Below are positions 48,092 to 59,638 of a DNA stretch of 64,000 nucleotides, piece by piece. The notes beneath the pieces were generated by a model. The model was given only the letters and a program-made list of their open reading frames with translations, made no database searches and had not been told where the DNA came from. The stretch's first letter is position 1, and every line of letters starts with the position of its first letter. The position numbers and the translations under genes were made by a program. Source of the DNA: Icerya purchasi (lineage: Eukaryota > Arthropoda > Insecta > Hemiptera > Monophlebidae); the NCBI GenBank assembly GCA_039619475.1, contig CM077116.1, forward strand, positions 17,605,443 to 17,669,442. The letters are read 5' to 3'.

Positions 48092-48579
48092 CTAGCTTTT
48101 ACCCGCGACGTTGTCCGCGGAAAATTAGTATTTCAAGTAGGTTGTTTCGACATGGAAACAAATATAAATGAAAGAGGTTTTATTATTAATATTACTTCTA
48201 TATATTTTTTTTTATCATTTACTTTTATGTAATTATTTTTGTTTATTTACAATTACAGTAGTAAAATTTTAATTCAACACATTTTTGTAAATAACTTTTT
48301 TCAGACGTTGTCCAGCCAGTGTATATTCATTTACTATTAAATATATATATACGAGGATGGATGGCCTTTATATTACAATGAAAAATCGATAAAGCTTTGT
48401 CATAAAATGCGTAAAAATGAAAGATTACTCATATTTATAATAATTTATAGATTTACGGTAAATTATATAACTTTTTTTTATTAATAATTCACGCGAATGA
48501 ACAATATATTTTACTATTCTATTCGCCATATAAGCGAACTAACTTTAAATATCTCAAATTAATACTAACATAACGCAAG

Positions 48580-48670
48580 TGGATAAACTATTGGTGTATA
48601 GATGTACAGATTTTTTGGAATTCATAATCTAGAGCAAGCAACATATAGTTGACCATGCGAAAAACATGGA
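48580..48670 (-). pseudogene. C-terminus of a Helitron Pif1-type helicase
   Basis: The minus strand reads FSHGQLYVACSRL, then, after one stop, IPKNLYIYTPIVYP. The first is the hallmark last motif of Helitron helicases (SHGQLYVA-SRV); the second fits the usual following segment. Only about 30 codons are left, and a stop replaces the residue after SRL. It confirms that the surrounding CTAG-ended element is a Helitron. Confidence 0.8.
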
Positions 48671-48699
48671 TTTTCTAAATTCCCTATTTTCTTTTTCAA

Positions 48700-49560
48700 A
48701 GGAGCCGCTATCACTATTTTCACCGTCACTCATGTTTTGTTGTGCGTCAATCCCAACCCCAATCACGTCTGGGTTTTCCATAATTGGCGTGTCATTAACA
48801 ATCGTTAAATTTGGACAATCGTCAGTATTTTCCTACGTATCAGTATTTTTTGCAGAATTTTTCTTATCTTTATGAATTATGCTTTTCTTCAATACACTCA
48901 TAAGTGGTCCCCACGCCGAACTAAGCTGCACGCCCTTCTCTCTATTGAAGGTTTCATTAATTTCGATCTCGATGGCTTCTCTAATCACTCTATTTTTGAA
49001 TTTGTCTACCTTTGCCAAAATTTCTGTTTCGTCGAACTTTAATATGTGTCCATTAACTATTCCCTGTTCAGCTAACGCCGATTTTTCCAGTACAATCTGC
49101 CTGGTGCTCGTTTATACGTTTATACGTGTACTAATCGTTCTACCCGTTTGTCCAACATAACGTCTACCACATTCACACGAAATCTTGTACACACTCGCTG
49201 CATGGTATGGGGGAAGATCATAAATGCCAATTGTCCATCGTTTTCCCTTTCCATGGTGAACGTAATACTCCTGTGAAAATTATTTAAGTCGTTCCAAAAT
49301 TCTTGTAGCCGAACCTCCCCAAGCTGCCACATAACAAACATGTCGTCAACATACCGACACCAACATTTCGGTTTCCACCTGTTTAACACATACTTGTCAA
49401 TCTCTTCCATAAAAATGTTCGCAAACACCGGAGCCATAGCCATGCCATCCTCTTGCTTGTACAATTTACCATCAAATGAAAATACTATATATTCGCTTTC
49501 GTACCTACGTCAATGAAACTGGCTAATTCGTTTTTAATACTATATTTTTTAATAATTTTT
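48700..49560 (-). pseudogene. Penelope-like element: RT and GIY-YIG endonuclease fragment
   Basis: From 49560 downward the minus strand reads NELASFIDVG, then LYKQEDGMAMAPVFANIFMEE, CWCRYVDDMFVMW (catalytic YVDD at 49342-49353), and FHRSITFTMERENDGQLAF. After a frame change follows PPYHAASVYKISCECGRR then YVGQTGRTISTRI (49200-49120), the GIY-YIG nuclease core. Then come GHILKFDETEI and VIREAIEIEINETFNREKG, with LSSAWGPL (49060-48890). This is the order of Penelope-like elements. At least three frame changes break it and the N-terminal half is missing. It runs directly into the helicase remnant on the same strand. Confidence 0.85.
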
Positions 49561-50169
49561 ATCGTATCTTCTAAACAACGACACAACGTCAAAACTGACC
49601 CCATTAGATCATTTTCTATTTTAGTAGCGTGCATGGTGCATGGCTGGCCTCGTGCTAGGCATTTTTTTTTGCTATATCTCAAATGTCTCAACTTTCGCAT
49701 TTATAATATATCTTTTTACTTTTTAATTTTTATCTTTTTATCTTTTTAAAAAAATCCGCTCGAAAATGAAATACTATATATCACCTATGACGACTTAACA
49801 AAAATGCTGAAACTAAAATTTCAAATAATAAAAATGCCCAAAAATATACCATATCTCATACAAACTCTGCCACCCCATTATTCCCCCCTAGGGGTTGAAA
49901 TTAAGAAAATGGCTATTTAGGTGTCTAAAATACCTTACATACATATCAATTTTCATGCTTCTAAGTTCGATAATGTTATACTTTCATACAAAATTTCACC
50001 CCCACCCCCTTATTGGGTGATTTCCAGAATAAAAACTAACCCATGTCCTTTCCTGGACCTTAAACTATCTCCATACCAAATTTCATCTAAATCGGTTCAG
50101 CGGTTTAAGCGTGAAAAGGTAACAGACAGACAGACAAGGTTACTTTCGCATTTATAATATTAGTAAGGA

Positions 50170-51234
50170 TGTATGTATTTTTCCTAAAGTCGGTTTGTTG
50201 TAATATAAATGAAAAGAACTATAATTTTATTTTCAACTGATTTTTGTTTATATTTTTTTCTCTATTAATTATTAAGGTAAAACACATATTTCCAAAGATT
50301 TTATATCGTCATTAAAATCATGTTACAAGCAAATTTCAATCACTCGGTAATTACTGCAGTTACGAATAAATTGCATTAAAAAATTTTTTCAGGTAAACAT
50401 TTTACAGATAAACTTTTCATTGTATACCGAATGTTATAACACAACCCAGAGTACCAAATTTACGGCTTTCTACGATTACCTATTTTTGAATTATGAGAAA
50501 AATTCCACGACTCCCTCCCCCAGAGAAGTGCCCTTTTGGTTCTAATTTATGCGTGATACATACATACCTACATACACATGTCACGAAAAAACAATTTAAA
50601 ATGGATGCAGAAGTGGTCAGAATGGATATTTCCGTTGAAATGTGAGATTCAAAATACTCCGCTAATACACAGTACTTCCCGTTTTATCATGCTTACGAGA
50701 GGAAGTAATCAGGCAAAATGGATGCATATGTTGAAGTACGGCATTAAACACATTTTCCATGATTACAATATTTCCTTTACTATGTACAAGAAACTAAACA
50801 GAGTGAACTATTAATTTCGACAAATGAAACCGTATGAATTTTGATAAGTAACTAATTCAACATAGTTTTTAGTTACATCAAATTTGCGTGGGCAGCATAT
50901 AAAATGTGCATGTATAAAAGTCACAGAGCAAATGAAGTTTCTGAAGTGGATGCAGGAGTTCAGTGTGTAGGATCTGGAACTGCATTCTGGCTAGTCTGAA
51001 TTAAACCACAAACTACATAGCGATGCGCGCTCTGAGAATGTAAGCGCAAATCATATGTTATGCGCGCCCCTGAGTTCTATATGTTGTTTATATGTTGCAC
51101 GCGCAAAATAATACCACTGAAGTAACATTTGTTGCAGTATTTCAGGATGAAAGGAAATAATTTTTCCCATGTATCTGTAAAAAATGATGAACAGTTACAA
51201 GTTTGTTAAGTTAAAATACTATCGACACTATAGA
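50170..51234. other. unassigned sequence
   Basis: No motif was recognised. The 78-codon frame at 50578-50814 has protein-like composition but no known pattern. Confidence 0.4.
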
Positions 51235-51465
51235 TATATATTTCACCAAGTAATAAATTCATAATACTTGTATTATGCCGAACATGAATAATAAAAGTAT
51301 CACAAAAATTATATAAAAACCATATAAATCATATTAGAAATATTACAAAAACATCGACTACGTTCGACAAATTACAGTCATTATTGAGATCTTTAATATG
51401 ATTTGTGTAATTTTTATATAATTTTTATGGTGTTGTGAATTTATTACTTTGTGAAATATACAATC
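51235..51465. repeat. foldback inverted repeat, about 230 bp
   Basis: The left part at 51235-51335 (TATATTTCACCAAGTAATAA, AAAATTATATAAAAACCATA, AATCATATTA) is reverse-complementary with mismatches to 51390-51465. The right side ends at the start of the hAT transposase remnant. Confidence 0.6.
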
Positions 51466-52510
51466 CACAAGTTTATTTAAAAATCTGTACTACTTTTAGC
51501 GGTGAATCTGTAGTAATTCAAAACGATTTAATCGGAGCTTGCCGTGAACACCTGATGCGAATATTAAAAAAGAAGTTTGAAAAGCGACATTTATTGTTGT
51601 TATTGCTGATGAATCAACAGATATTTCTAAAAAATCGCAACTTTTTATCACTTTTCGTTATATTAAAAATGCAACTGGTGATATTCAAAAATGTCGATGA
51701 CGATCGAAAGGCTGACTAAATTTCAAAATGTATCTTTGACAATACCGTAGTAATAAATTAATAGATCAATTTATAGCTTACTATGCGCATAGATTAAATT
51801 TGGTTTTGCCGAACATGCGTTAAGAAACATGAAAGTGTAAATTTTTTTGAATCCAGTTTTGTCCGGTTTCGTATCTTTTCTAACTGGTGAAAAAGATTAT
51901 ATATGTTCTTGGTGAAATTGTGAAAATTCGCTTCTCTTCAGTAGTATTAACTAAAAATGACAATATGCAATCCTGTTGAAACGGTTTATGATCAAAAAGA
52001 AAGAATTGGTAGAGTTATTTGATTTTATTATTATGAAAAATAATACAGCATCCGATATGCAATCACATTATTGTGCAAAGGGTTTCTGTAAAAATTCTTC
52101 TGATTTTGAATTTAATTTTATTCCAGAACTACTACATTTAATATTTCCCAGAGCAGATGTATTATTTAAACTTTCTAAAATAAAACATACGATATGTTTC
52201 ATATTAAAGAGACCAAAGTTTTAAAAACGTGTTGTATAATATGAATAACGATTTTAAGGATTTATAGGTAAAAGTTGAAGATTTTATTGCGAAAAATCCC
52301 GATAACCGTTATACAAAGAGAAGAAATTTTAAATTTTAAACAGTTTCATTGTACATGCGAAGATCGATGCGCGAAAATTAAAGTTTTTTCCCTTCTGAAA
52401 TGTAATAATTTCCGGGGAAACCCCATTTTAAAAGTCTTACGAGTGCTTATGGTTCGTATTTTCACGAAATCGACATAAAGAATGAATTATCATACATTTA
52501 CGGTCGCTTA
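51466..52510 (+). pseudogene. decayed hAT transposase (ZMYM1/DUF4371-like)
   Basis: The marker motif IVVIADESTDISKKSQLFIT, followed by FRYIKNATGDIQKC, lies near 51590-51690 in one frame; it is the conserved ADE-TDIS...QL...RY block of these transposases. YYAHRLNLVLPN near 51780-51815 matches the HRLNL block. Frames at 51976-52224 and onward (CAKGFCKNSSDFEFNF, IPELLHLIFPRADV) fit the middle of the protein. Many frameshifts and stops occur, the N-terminus is replaced by the foldback at 51235, and no target duplication or ends were found for it. Confidence 0.7.
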
Positions 52511-52810
52511 ATGGATCTGCTTGCAAATTAAACATTTTCTTTCGTAACAAGTGACTTAAATGAAATTCTGCCAGAACAGGCCCGTGCCCAGAAATTTGAA
52601 AAGGGTGGAGGGGGGGGATTTTTTTTTACAAATTTATTTTATAAATAACAATACATTTTTCACTAATATTCATACTATTAATAATTTCCACCATTTTGAG
52701 TTATGTATTAATAATTTACATAAATAAATTACCGTATAAACATTAATAATAAAAAAAATTTTAAACATTTTTTAAAAATAGCCTTTTATTTATGCACTAA
52801 AAAGTATAAA

Positions 52811-53112
52811 ATAACTTTATTAGTGTGCAACTACCAGATACACATCTTAACATTAAAATCTGAAACTACAAAATATTCTGAAAAATAAAAGCGGCGGCCG
52901 CAGTTACAAAAATATTCGGTGTGTGTTTGGTATTGTGATGCACAACAATGGAACAGCATTAAATAGTGATTGTAGTGTTCGCTTAGGATGTATTATAATA
53001 TTAATATTTAATTATTAATCTGCGGCCCCCGCTTTTATTTTTCAGAATATTTTCTAGTTTCAGATTTTAATGTTAAGGTGCGTATCTGGTAGTCGCACAC
53101 TAATAAAGTTAT
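52811..53112. repeat. foldback with about 94-bp arms
   Basis: The arms at 52811-52904 and 53020-53112 are reverse complements with few mismatches (for example ATAACTTTATTAGTGTGC, AACATTAAAATCTGAAACTA and AAAATAAAAGCGG). They end internally at GC-rich GCGGCCGCAG/CTGCGGCCCC. The loop of about 115 bp is unique. It is probably a nested long-TIR MITE. Confidence 0.85.
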
Positions 53113-53357
53113 ATATATTTTTTTTATGTTTTTAATCTGGACTTTTTACTATGTATTTCAATAAAAAAACAATAAATTTAGAGTTGTATTTAATTTTGCT
53201 TTATTTTATACAATATATTGATTATAGGACATTTACAGAAATTTGTGTTACATTTTATTATTAAATAATGGATCGCATTCTTTCAATTATATTGTCTTTT
53301 GTTTTTCATACAATATATACGGAATCCTCAGCACGTGAAACACAATGTTTGACTAAT

Positions 53358-54045
53358 AGCGATCTTTCCTTTGATATATCATATGACCGGAAAAAAAAAT
53401 ATATTTCTTTGAAACTTTAAAGCTTTTGGCGCCCCAACGGTCCGATTTTCAAGTTGGAAACCCAAATGTTCCAAAGTAAAGAAATACACAAGAATGCGCA
53501 TTTTTTTAATCTTGTTCAAAATTTTTAGTTATATAACTGAGCCACGAGCGGATGCTACACGTGGTTTCTTGTGCTTTTTTACACTTTTAGTAAACTCCGA
53601 ATGTTTAGTTAAGAAAATGAAATACGAATTTTCTCCAGACAAATAGCGTTCTTTCCAACAGTATATTATATGCCCAGAAAAAAAAAAAAAATTTCCCGAA
53701 AGTTCGAGTTTTCGAAGCCCCGAAGGGCTAATTTTAAAGTTGGAAACCTAAATGTTCCAAACCAAAGAAATGTACGTGCATGTGCATATTTTCAACCTTG
53801 TTCAAAATTTTAAACTATAATACTCGCGTCGCAAAGAGAGAACTACATATTAGATCTCGAGCTATTCTGAACTGTTCGTAAACTCCGAAAGTTTCATTGA
53901 AGAAATAAAATATGGTTTTGTTCTCGACAAATAACGATCTTTCCAACGATATATCACATGCCCGAAACAAAATATATTTTTTTCCAAAATTTCGAGCTTT
54001 CAGTGCCCCGAGGGCCTAATTTTAAAGCTGGAAACCCAAATGTTG
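53358..54045. repeat. 287-bp tandem repeat, about 2.4 units
   Basis: Unit starts (A-CGATCTTTCC-like) are at 53358, 53645 and 53933, spaced 287-288 bp. Shared blocks include TTGGAAACC-AAATGTTCCAAA, AAACTCCGAA-GTTT and TTTTAAAGTTGG. Units differ by many substitutions. The third unit is cut at about 54045. Confidence 0.85.
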
Positions 54046-54404
54046 CATAATATTGTATTGTCATCTATAACAAGCATTTCTAAAAAAGAACACTTTTTTA
54101 ATTCATTGGCAAGTAGGTGAAAAATTGTTCGCAAGATTCCCCCCAGACTGACAAAATGACAAACCGAGTTAAATAAAAAGCTATAAAAATTACATATGTT
54201 ATTGATTATACTCGTAACAAAAAATTTTGCATAAAATATTAATGAAGTACCTAAAAATATAGAGCATATTTTTTCTTTTTTCTTTTAGTGGTAAGAAAAC
54301 CCTAAAAAATCATCAATATTTATTTTAAATTATTGATTTTTTTCAGATTTTTGTGTATTTATAATAACTATTTCAATTTTCATGGGCCCATGGACACGGC
54401 CTTG

Positions 54405-54950
54405 TGCCAGAACTATCGGAACTTGCAAATTTATTCCTTACCATTCCAGTAACAACAGTTGTGTGAGCAGGAAAATAATAATTTTCAGTCCGAAGCGATT
54501 AAACTATACAATAGAAATACAACTTGGCAAGATCGTTTTTGCAGTTTAGCATCAATATCTGTCGACAAAGAATTGTTTAGATCGGCGAAAAAATTTGAAA
54601 ATTTTTGATTCTGTCATATATATTTTCGCAGACAAAAAAAACAGAAGGATTCATTGGAAGTATAAAAAAATCATTAATATTTAGATTCAAATTTATTTTA
54701 GGGTAGTGTGAAATGTTTCTTGAAATAACAGGTCTTTTACATTTTACACTTTTTAAAATTTACGTTCTTCACAAAACTTTTTCAATTTTATGTAAACAAT
54801 TAAAAACAACTAAAGCAATATAAAATTATTCATTTCAGTAGGCAATATACCGGCGTGGGCAAAAGTCAGTGCATGCTGTTGTAAATGGCGCGGGGTGGGC
54901 AAGTCAGTAATTTGCAAATTTATGCACTGACTTCTACTCATCCCTGTATG

Positions 54951-54993
<43 letters not shown>

Positions 54994-55019
54994 TAATGTG
55001 TACATTACGATTACATACT
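54405..55019. other. unassigned sequence, small hairpin and TA microsatellite
   Basis: AAGTCAGTGCAT (about 54864) and ATGCACTGACTT (about 54932) form a 12-bp inverted repeat within about 100 bp, perhaps a tiny MITE. (TA)n covers about 54955-54991. Confidence 0.45.
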
Positions 55020-55025
55020 GTATAT

Positions 55026-56770
55026 AGTAGCTTATTTTAGGGGACTTTGACTCATAGTTCTATTTTTTTCCACCAAAAATGTATGAGCGCTAGTGTCGCA
55101 CCTGAAAACACAATCCACTTGCAGAAACTAACATATGTATTTTATTTGGGAGGCAAAAGTACCCGAATTTTTTTTGCTCCGACGATGCAAATTCATCCGA
55201 GTTTCTTCATGATTCACCAAATTCCCTCAAATTCCTCTGTACGGTTCCCTCGCATTTCCGATAATTTGGAGCGTTTAAAATTAGCATAAATATAATATTT
55301 AAAGCCGGAAACCAAGCTCCGATCGACCACCTTTTATCATTCATACATATTTTTTTATTTTATTTATTCCATCCGTAAGTATTTATGTATGTTTTCCCCG
55401 GTTCTAAAAATAAATCCATCGATGTCTCGCCCCTCAATGAATGCGCACCGCCAGATCCCACGCACATTCTGCTCTCATTAGTTTCCCTATCGTTCATAAT
55501 ATTTTTTCCGGAGCCTAAGTATTATAAAATTATTCAAAATATGTTTTTTCAATTTCTACGGTTCCAAAAATTTTTTCCTTATTCTCCGATCATTGCAAAA
55601 GCGTATTGATAGATCACATGCTTATATCTATCACAACGTTAGCCGTTGCGAAAGCATACCGTTCGATCCTGCACACACTCTGCTCTCGATAGTTTCCCTA
55701 TCGTTCATAATAATTTTTCCAAGCCTAAGTATTATTGAATTAGTGCAAGTATATTTATTATTTCTTCTTACTTACGATTATTTTTCCATCCGTAAGTATT
55801 ATAAAATTAGCCTGAGTATATTTCTCATTTTCTACGGTTCCAAAAATTTTTCCTTATTCTCCGATCGTTACAAAAGCGCACTGACCGATCACACGCTTAT
55901 ATCTACCATAGCGTTAGCCGCCGCGAAAGCGAACCATTCGATCCTGTGCACCCTCTGCTCTCGATAGTTTCCCTATCGTTCATAATAATTTTTCCAAGCC
56001 TAAGTATTATAGAATTAGTCTAAGTATATTTACTATTTTTTCTCACTTACGATTACTTTTCCATCCGTAAGTATTTATGTATGTTTTCCCCGGTTCTAAA
56101 AATAAATCTATCGATGTCTCGTCCCTCAACGAAAGCACACGCATCATTCTCGCGCACGTGTCATTCGTTCGCGTTACCATTTTTTTTCAAAATTAGTCCA
56201 AGTATATTTTATTATTTTTCTCATTACGATTATTTTCAGTCCGTAAGTATTTCTGTACGTTTTACGAGGTTTTAAAAATTAATCCGAACAAACATCCAGA
56301 CTGTTGTGAAAGCACACTAACCATTCCCGCACAGATTCTACATTATACGTTACTCTATTACGAGTTCTTCAAAAATTGATTCGAATATGTTTTTCATTTT
56401 TTTTTTCAATCCTAAAAATTCATTCTTTCTACCCCCGCCCCTCCCAGCTAAAATTACCGATCTTTCGTAACCTTTATTTATTTTATCGATTCTAAAAATT
56501 AATCAATGGTTCACTCGAAAGCGTACCGTACATTCCCACACACATATCTTCTATCACGAATTTCCCTATTGATTATGAACATTTTTCAAAGTTAGCCACA
56601 ATAGCATATCACATTGGTCTCGCATACGCACCACATGCAGTTCTATATGTTTAATTTTTTATTAACGATCTTTATTTTTTTTTTTGTACAGGTATTACTT
56701 TTTCCTACACAGTCATGTCATCATATACACTTAACATTGTCAAAATAATTTTAACCTTTCGAGAAAAAAA
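55026..56770 (+). repeat. left terminal inverted repeat
   Basis: Reverse complement of 58352-59638, with high identity for the first about 450 bp. It carries three CCCTATCGTTCATAAT units (55487, 55689, 55970) against two in the right arm, plus about 190 bp extra near 56130-56320, which explains its greater length. Homology breaks at CTTTCGAGAAA (56766). A further 125 bp (56771-56895) is an inverted copy of 57197-57326 inside the gene. Confidence 0.85.
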
Positions 56771-56895
56771 ACGATGTTCTTCGATAAGTCATTACTTGAA
56801 AAACCATTCATTATTTCCCTGTCGGGAAGAAATATTCATGGCGCGCAATATATTCACAATATTGTCCCAAAAAACCGAGAGCTCGCATATATTAT

Positions 56896-57690
56896 TGGCT
56901 GTAATGAACAACTGTCTTAAATCATTTATATTGAGATTAATCATAAGCTTCAGCGGTTGGATAACATGATCGTACCAGGCCTTCATCACCATAACGTTTT
57001 TCACTGCACAATGAAAACTAACATTCTCATTAAGATGTTTACAAGTTATCAAATTGCTTATACCAAAATTCTCTTCATGTAGATTCTCAATACTATATAG
57101 TCGAAAGACTTGATCCACATTAACGATTTCATAGTCCAAGTCACGCAAACAATTCAGACTTTTCGTTAAGTTCCATTAGTGTAAGTTTAGCATATACCGT
57201 TAAAATATATATGCGAGCTCTCGGTTTTTTGGGACAATATTGTGAATATATTGCGTGCCATGAATATTTCTTCCCGACAGGGAAATAATGAATGGTTTTT
57301 CAAGTAATGACTTATCGAAGAACATCGTAAATGCGGCATTTTTGATGCATGCCATGCTCTGCTTGGCTTACACAGTGTATGCAAACACTTCCCGCCAGAC
57401 GTATCAATCATTGCTAGTTTGGTTACTTGAAAATCATAATCACAATCTATATGGATGCTGATATCTACAAAATATTCCGATATATCTGCTTGTTCTGATA
57501 ATAATACAGGATCAATGTTATTACGTACAAAAGATTTTGATTCTTCTGCTGTATAACCATCACCTAATTGCGGTGTTGGAGGCGATGAAGTTGTATGCAA
57601 GACAATATCACTCGAAAATGAATTCTGAATAAATTCGGCGTCCTTAATTGATTTTTAGTTGCTGCTTACGTTAACTATATTAGCGTTCAT
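56896..57690 (-). pseudogene. broken copy of the 334-codon gene
   Basis: The start ATG is at 57690, with a 12th-codon stop TAA (57655-57657) after a leader related to those of the two open genes; FIQNSFSSD follows the stop. The body then matches the 334-codon protein closely: FVDISIHIDCDYDF, KCLHTLCKPSRAWHASKM and FPCREEIFMARNIF. A frameshift lies near 57150-57190, after which LDYEIVNVDQVFRL, CKHLNENVSFHCAVKNV and NDLRQLFITA continue. In this copy the H-x4-D position reads H-x4-V. The 3' third is replaced by inverted terminal-repeat DNA. It is a clear dead paralogue. Confidence 0.85.
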
Positions 57691-57910
57691 GATTGAATAA
57701 TATGTATTTCAAACTTTTCACTAAAAAAAAGACAGAGAAAAAGAAAGAGAAAAAGAAAAGATAAAAGACAGAAAAAAAATGATAGAGAAAAAACGTAAGA
57801 AATTATTTTCTTTAACGTTTACGTAAATTTTTTAATAATGCGTGAACATTCGAGAAAATACACATGTTTAACATAAAACTAATACTGACAGCTTGAATGA
57901 TTCCGTTCGA
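57691..57910 (-). promoter_or_regulatory. upstream block of the broken gene copy
   Basis: Shares TAATAATGCGTGAA, ACA-GTTTAACATAAAACTAATACTG and GATTCCGTTC with the upstream blocks at 33765-34200 and 35900-36300, in the same position relative to the ATG. Confidence 0.5.
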
Positions 57911-58351
57911 TAGTCTATCTCATTAGCTACCTTTGAATCGGTTGTGGCAGTGGAAATGTTATGTCAGAAAAATGTTGTTCCGTCGGAGAAAGCTGATATA
58001 TTTGTATACGAACAAAGTAATCGAGGACTTTGAGTGTATGCGCATATGTGAGGGAGTGTGAAAAATATTCTTGTACCGAATAATGGTAAATAGCGTGCGA
58101 GCAATGTACAAGTGGTCTTGAAGGTATGCGAGTCATGCAGGTAAAGGTTGTTGCGACGACGAGGTATATACCTGCAGAGGTTATCAATTCTTGGAAAAGC
58201 GGGATTGATGTTTGAAACAATAATGTCTTGAAACGATTGATGATGTGGATGAGTTTATTAAATAAAAAAAAATATGTTTATAGCGAAACAAATAATATTA
58301 AAAATAATTGTGATGTTAATAAATATTTTTTATTGATCGGAGATTTTTCTT

Positions 58352-59638
58352 TCTCGAAAGGTTAAAATTATTTTTGACAATGTTAAGTGTATATGATGAC
58401 ATGACTGCGTAGGAAAAAGTAATACCTGTACAAAAAAAAAAATAAAGATCGTTAATAAAAAATTAAACATATAGAACTGCATGTGGTGCGTATGCGAGAC
58501 CAATGTGATATGCTATTGTGGCTAACGTTGAAAAATGTTCATAATCAATAGGGAAATTCGTGATAGAAGATATGTGTGTGGGAATGTACGGTACGCTTTC
58601 GAGTGAACCATTGATTAATTTTTAGAATCGATAAAATAAATAAAGGTTACGAAAGATCGGTAATTTTAGCTGGGAGGGGCGGGGGTAGAAAGAATGAATT
58701 TTTAGGATTGAAAAAAAAAATGAAAAACATATTCGAATCAATTTTTGAAGAACTCGTAATAGAGTAACGTATAATGTAGAATCTGTGCGGGAATGGTTTG
58801 TGTGCTTTCGTTGAGGGGCGAGACATCGATAAATTTATTTTTAGAACCGGGGAAAACATACATAAATACTTACGGATGGAAAAGTAATCGTAAGTGAGAA
58901 AAAATAATAAATAAACTTAGACTAATTCTGTAATACTTAGGCTTGGAAAAATTATTATGAACGATAGGGAAACTATCGAGAGCAGAGTGTGTGCAGGATC
59001 GAACGGTATGCTTTCGCAACGGCTAACGTTATGATAGATATAAGCATGTGATCTGTCAATACGCTTTTGCAATGATCGGAGAATAAGGAAAAAATTTTTG
59101 GAACCGTAGAAATTGAAAAAACATATTTTGAATAATTTTATAATACTTAGGCTCTGGAAAAAATATTATGAACGATAGGGAAACTAATGAGAGCAGAATG
59201 TGCGTGGGATCTGACGGTGCGCATTCATTGAGGGGCGAGACATCGATGGATTTATTTGTAGAACCGGGGAAAACATACATAAATACTTACGGATGGAATA
59301 AATAAAATAAAAAAATACGTATGAATGATAAAAGGTGGTCGATCGGAGCTTGGTTTCCGGCTCTAAATATTATATTTATGCTAATTTTAAACGCTCCAAA
59401 TTATCGGAAATGCGAGGGAACCGTACGGAAGAATTTAAGGGAATTTGGTGAATCACGAAGAAACTCGGATGAATTTGCATCGTCGGAGCAAAAAAAATTC
59501 GGTTACTTTTGCCTCCCAAATAAAATACATATGTTAGTTTCTGCAAGTAGATTGTGTTTTCAGGCGCGACACTAGCGCTCATACATTTTTGGTGGAAAAA
59601 ATGGAACTATGAGTCAAAGTCCCCTAAAATAAGCTACT
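58352..59638 (-). repeat. right terminal inverted repeat
   Basis: Complement of the left arm, ending CCCCTAAAATAAGCTACT. It also aligns in direct orientation with 36300-39700, joining the two Polinton-like loci into one family. Confidence 0.85.

Larger units (their letters stand above)
48092..50169 (-). mobile_element. Helitron, decayed, carrying a Penelope-like RT fragment
   Basis: Read on the minus strand, the element starts TCCTTACTAATATTATAAAT at 50169 and ends GCTAG at 48092. Just before the end is a CCGCG...CGCGG hairpin, seven bases from CTAG. The flanks are A on the 5' side (50170) and T on the 3' side (48091), the A/T insertion site of Helitrons. The last codons of a Helitron helicase (48580-48670) sit inside, about 490 bp before the 3' end. 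The 5' part (about 49745-50169) has no coding content. Most of Rep/helicase is gone, and a Penelope-like RT fragment occupies the middle. Confidence 0.8.
52577..54404 (+). mobile_element. hAT-type element, long copy of the 518-921 family
   Basis: A perfect 8-bp target duplication TGCCAGAA occurs at 52569-52576 and 54405-54412. The ends are CAGGCCCGTG and CACGGCCTTG. The first 170 bp and last 220 bp match the two halves of the 404-bp copy at 518. About 1.44 kb (52746-54183) intervenes, holding a foldback and a 287-bp tandem array. It has no transposase frame. Either the long form is older and the short one a deletion derivative, or the middle is a later insertion. Confidence 0.85.
55026..59638. 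mobile_element. Polinton/Maverick-like element, internally deleted, with kilobase TIRs
   Basis: The two ends are identical over AGTAGCTTATTTTAGGGG and its complement, so the element starts 5'-AG and ends CT-3'. The flanking hexamers GTATAT (55020-55025) and GTACAT (59639-59644) differ at one base. AG/CT ends, 6-bp duplications and long TIRs are the established signature of Polintons. The TIR arms are 1.75 kb (left) and 1.29 kb (right); the left has extra repeat units. Only 1.6 kb lies between them, with one broken gene copy related to the open 334-codon gene at 34823-35827. No integrase, ATPase, protease or capsid gene is present. The name is inferred from end structure and the related locus. 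Confidence 0.65.

Noticed and set aside
54851..54950. Small MITE with 25-bp ends
   Set aside because: Only a 12-bp stem is convincing, and the flanks show no target duplication.
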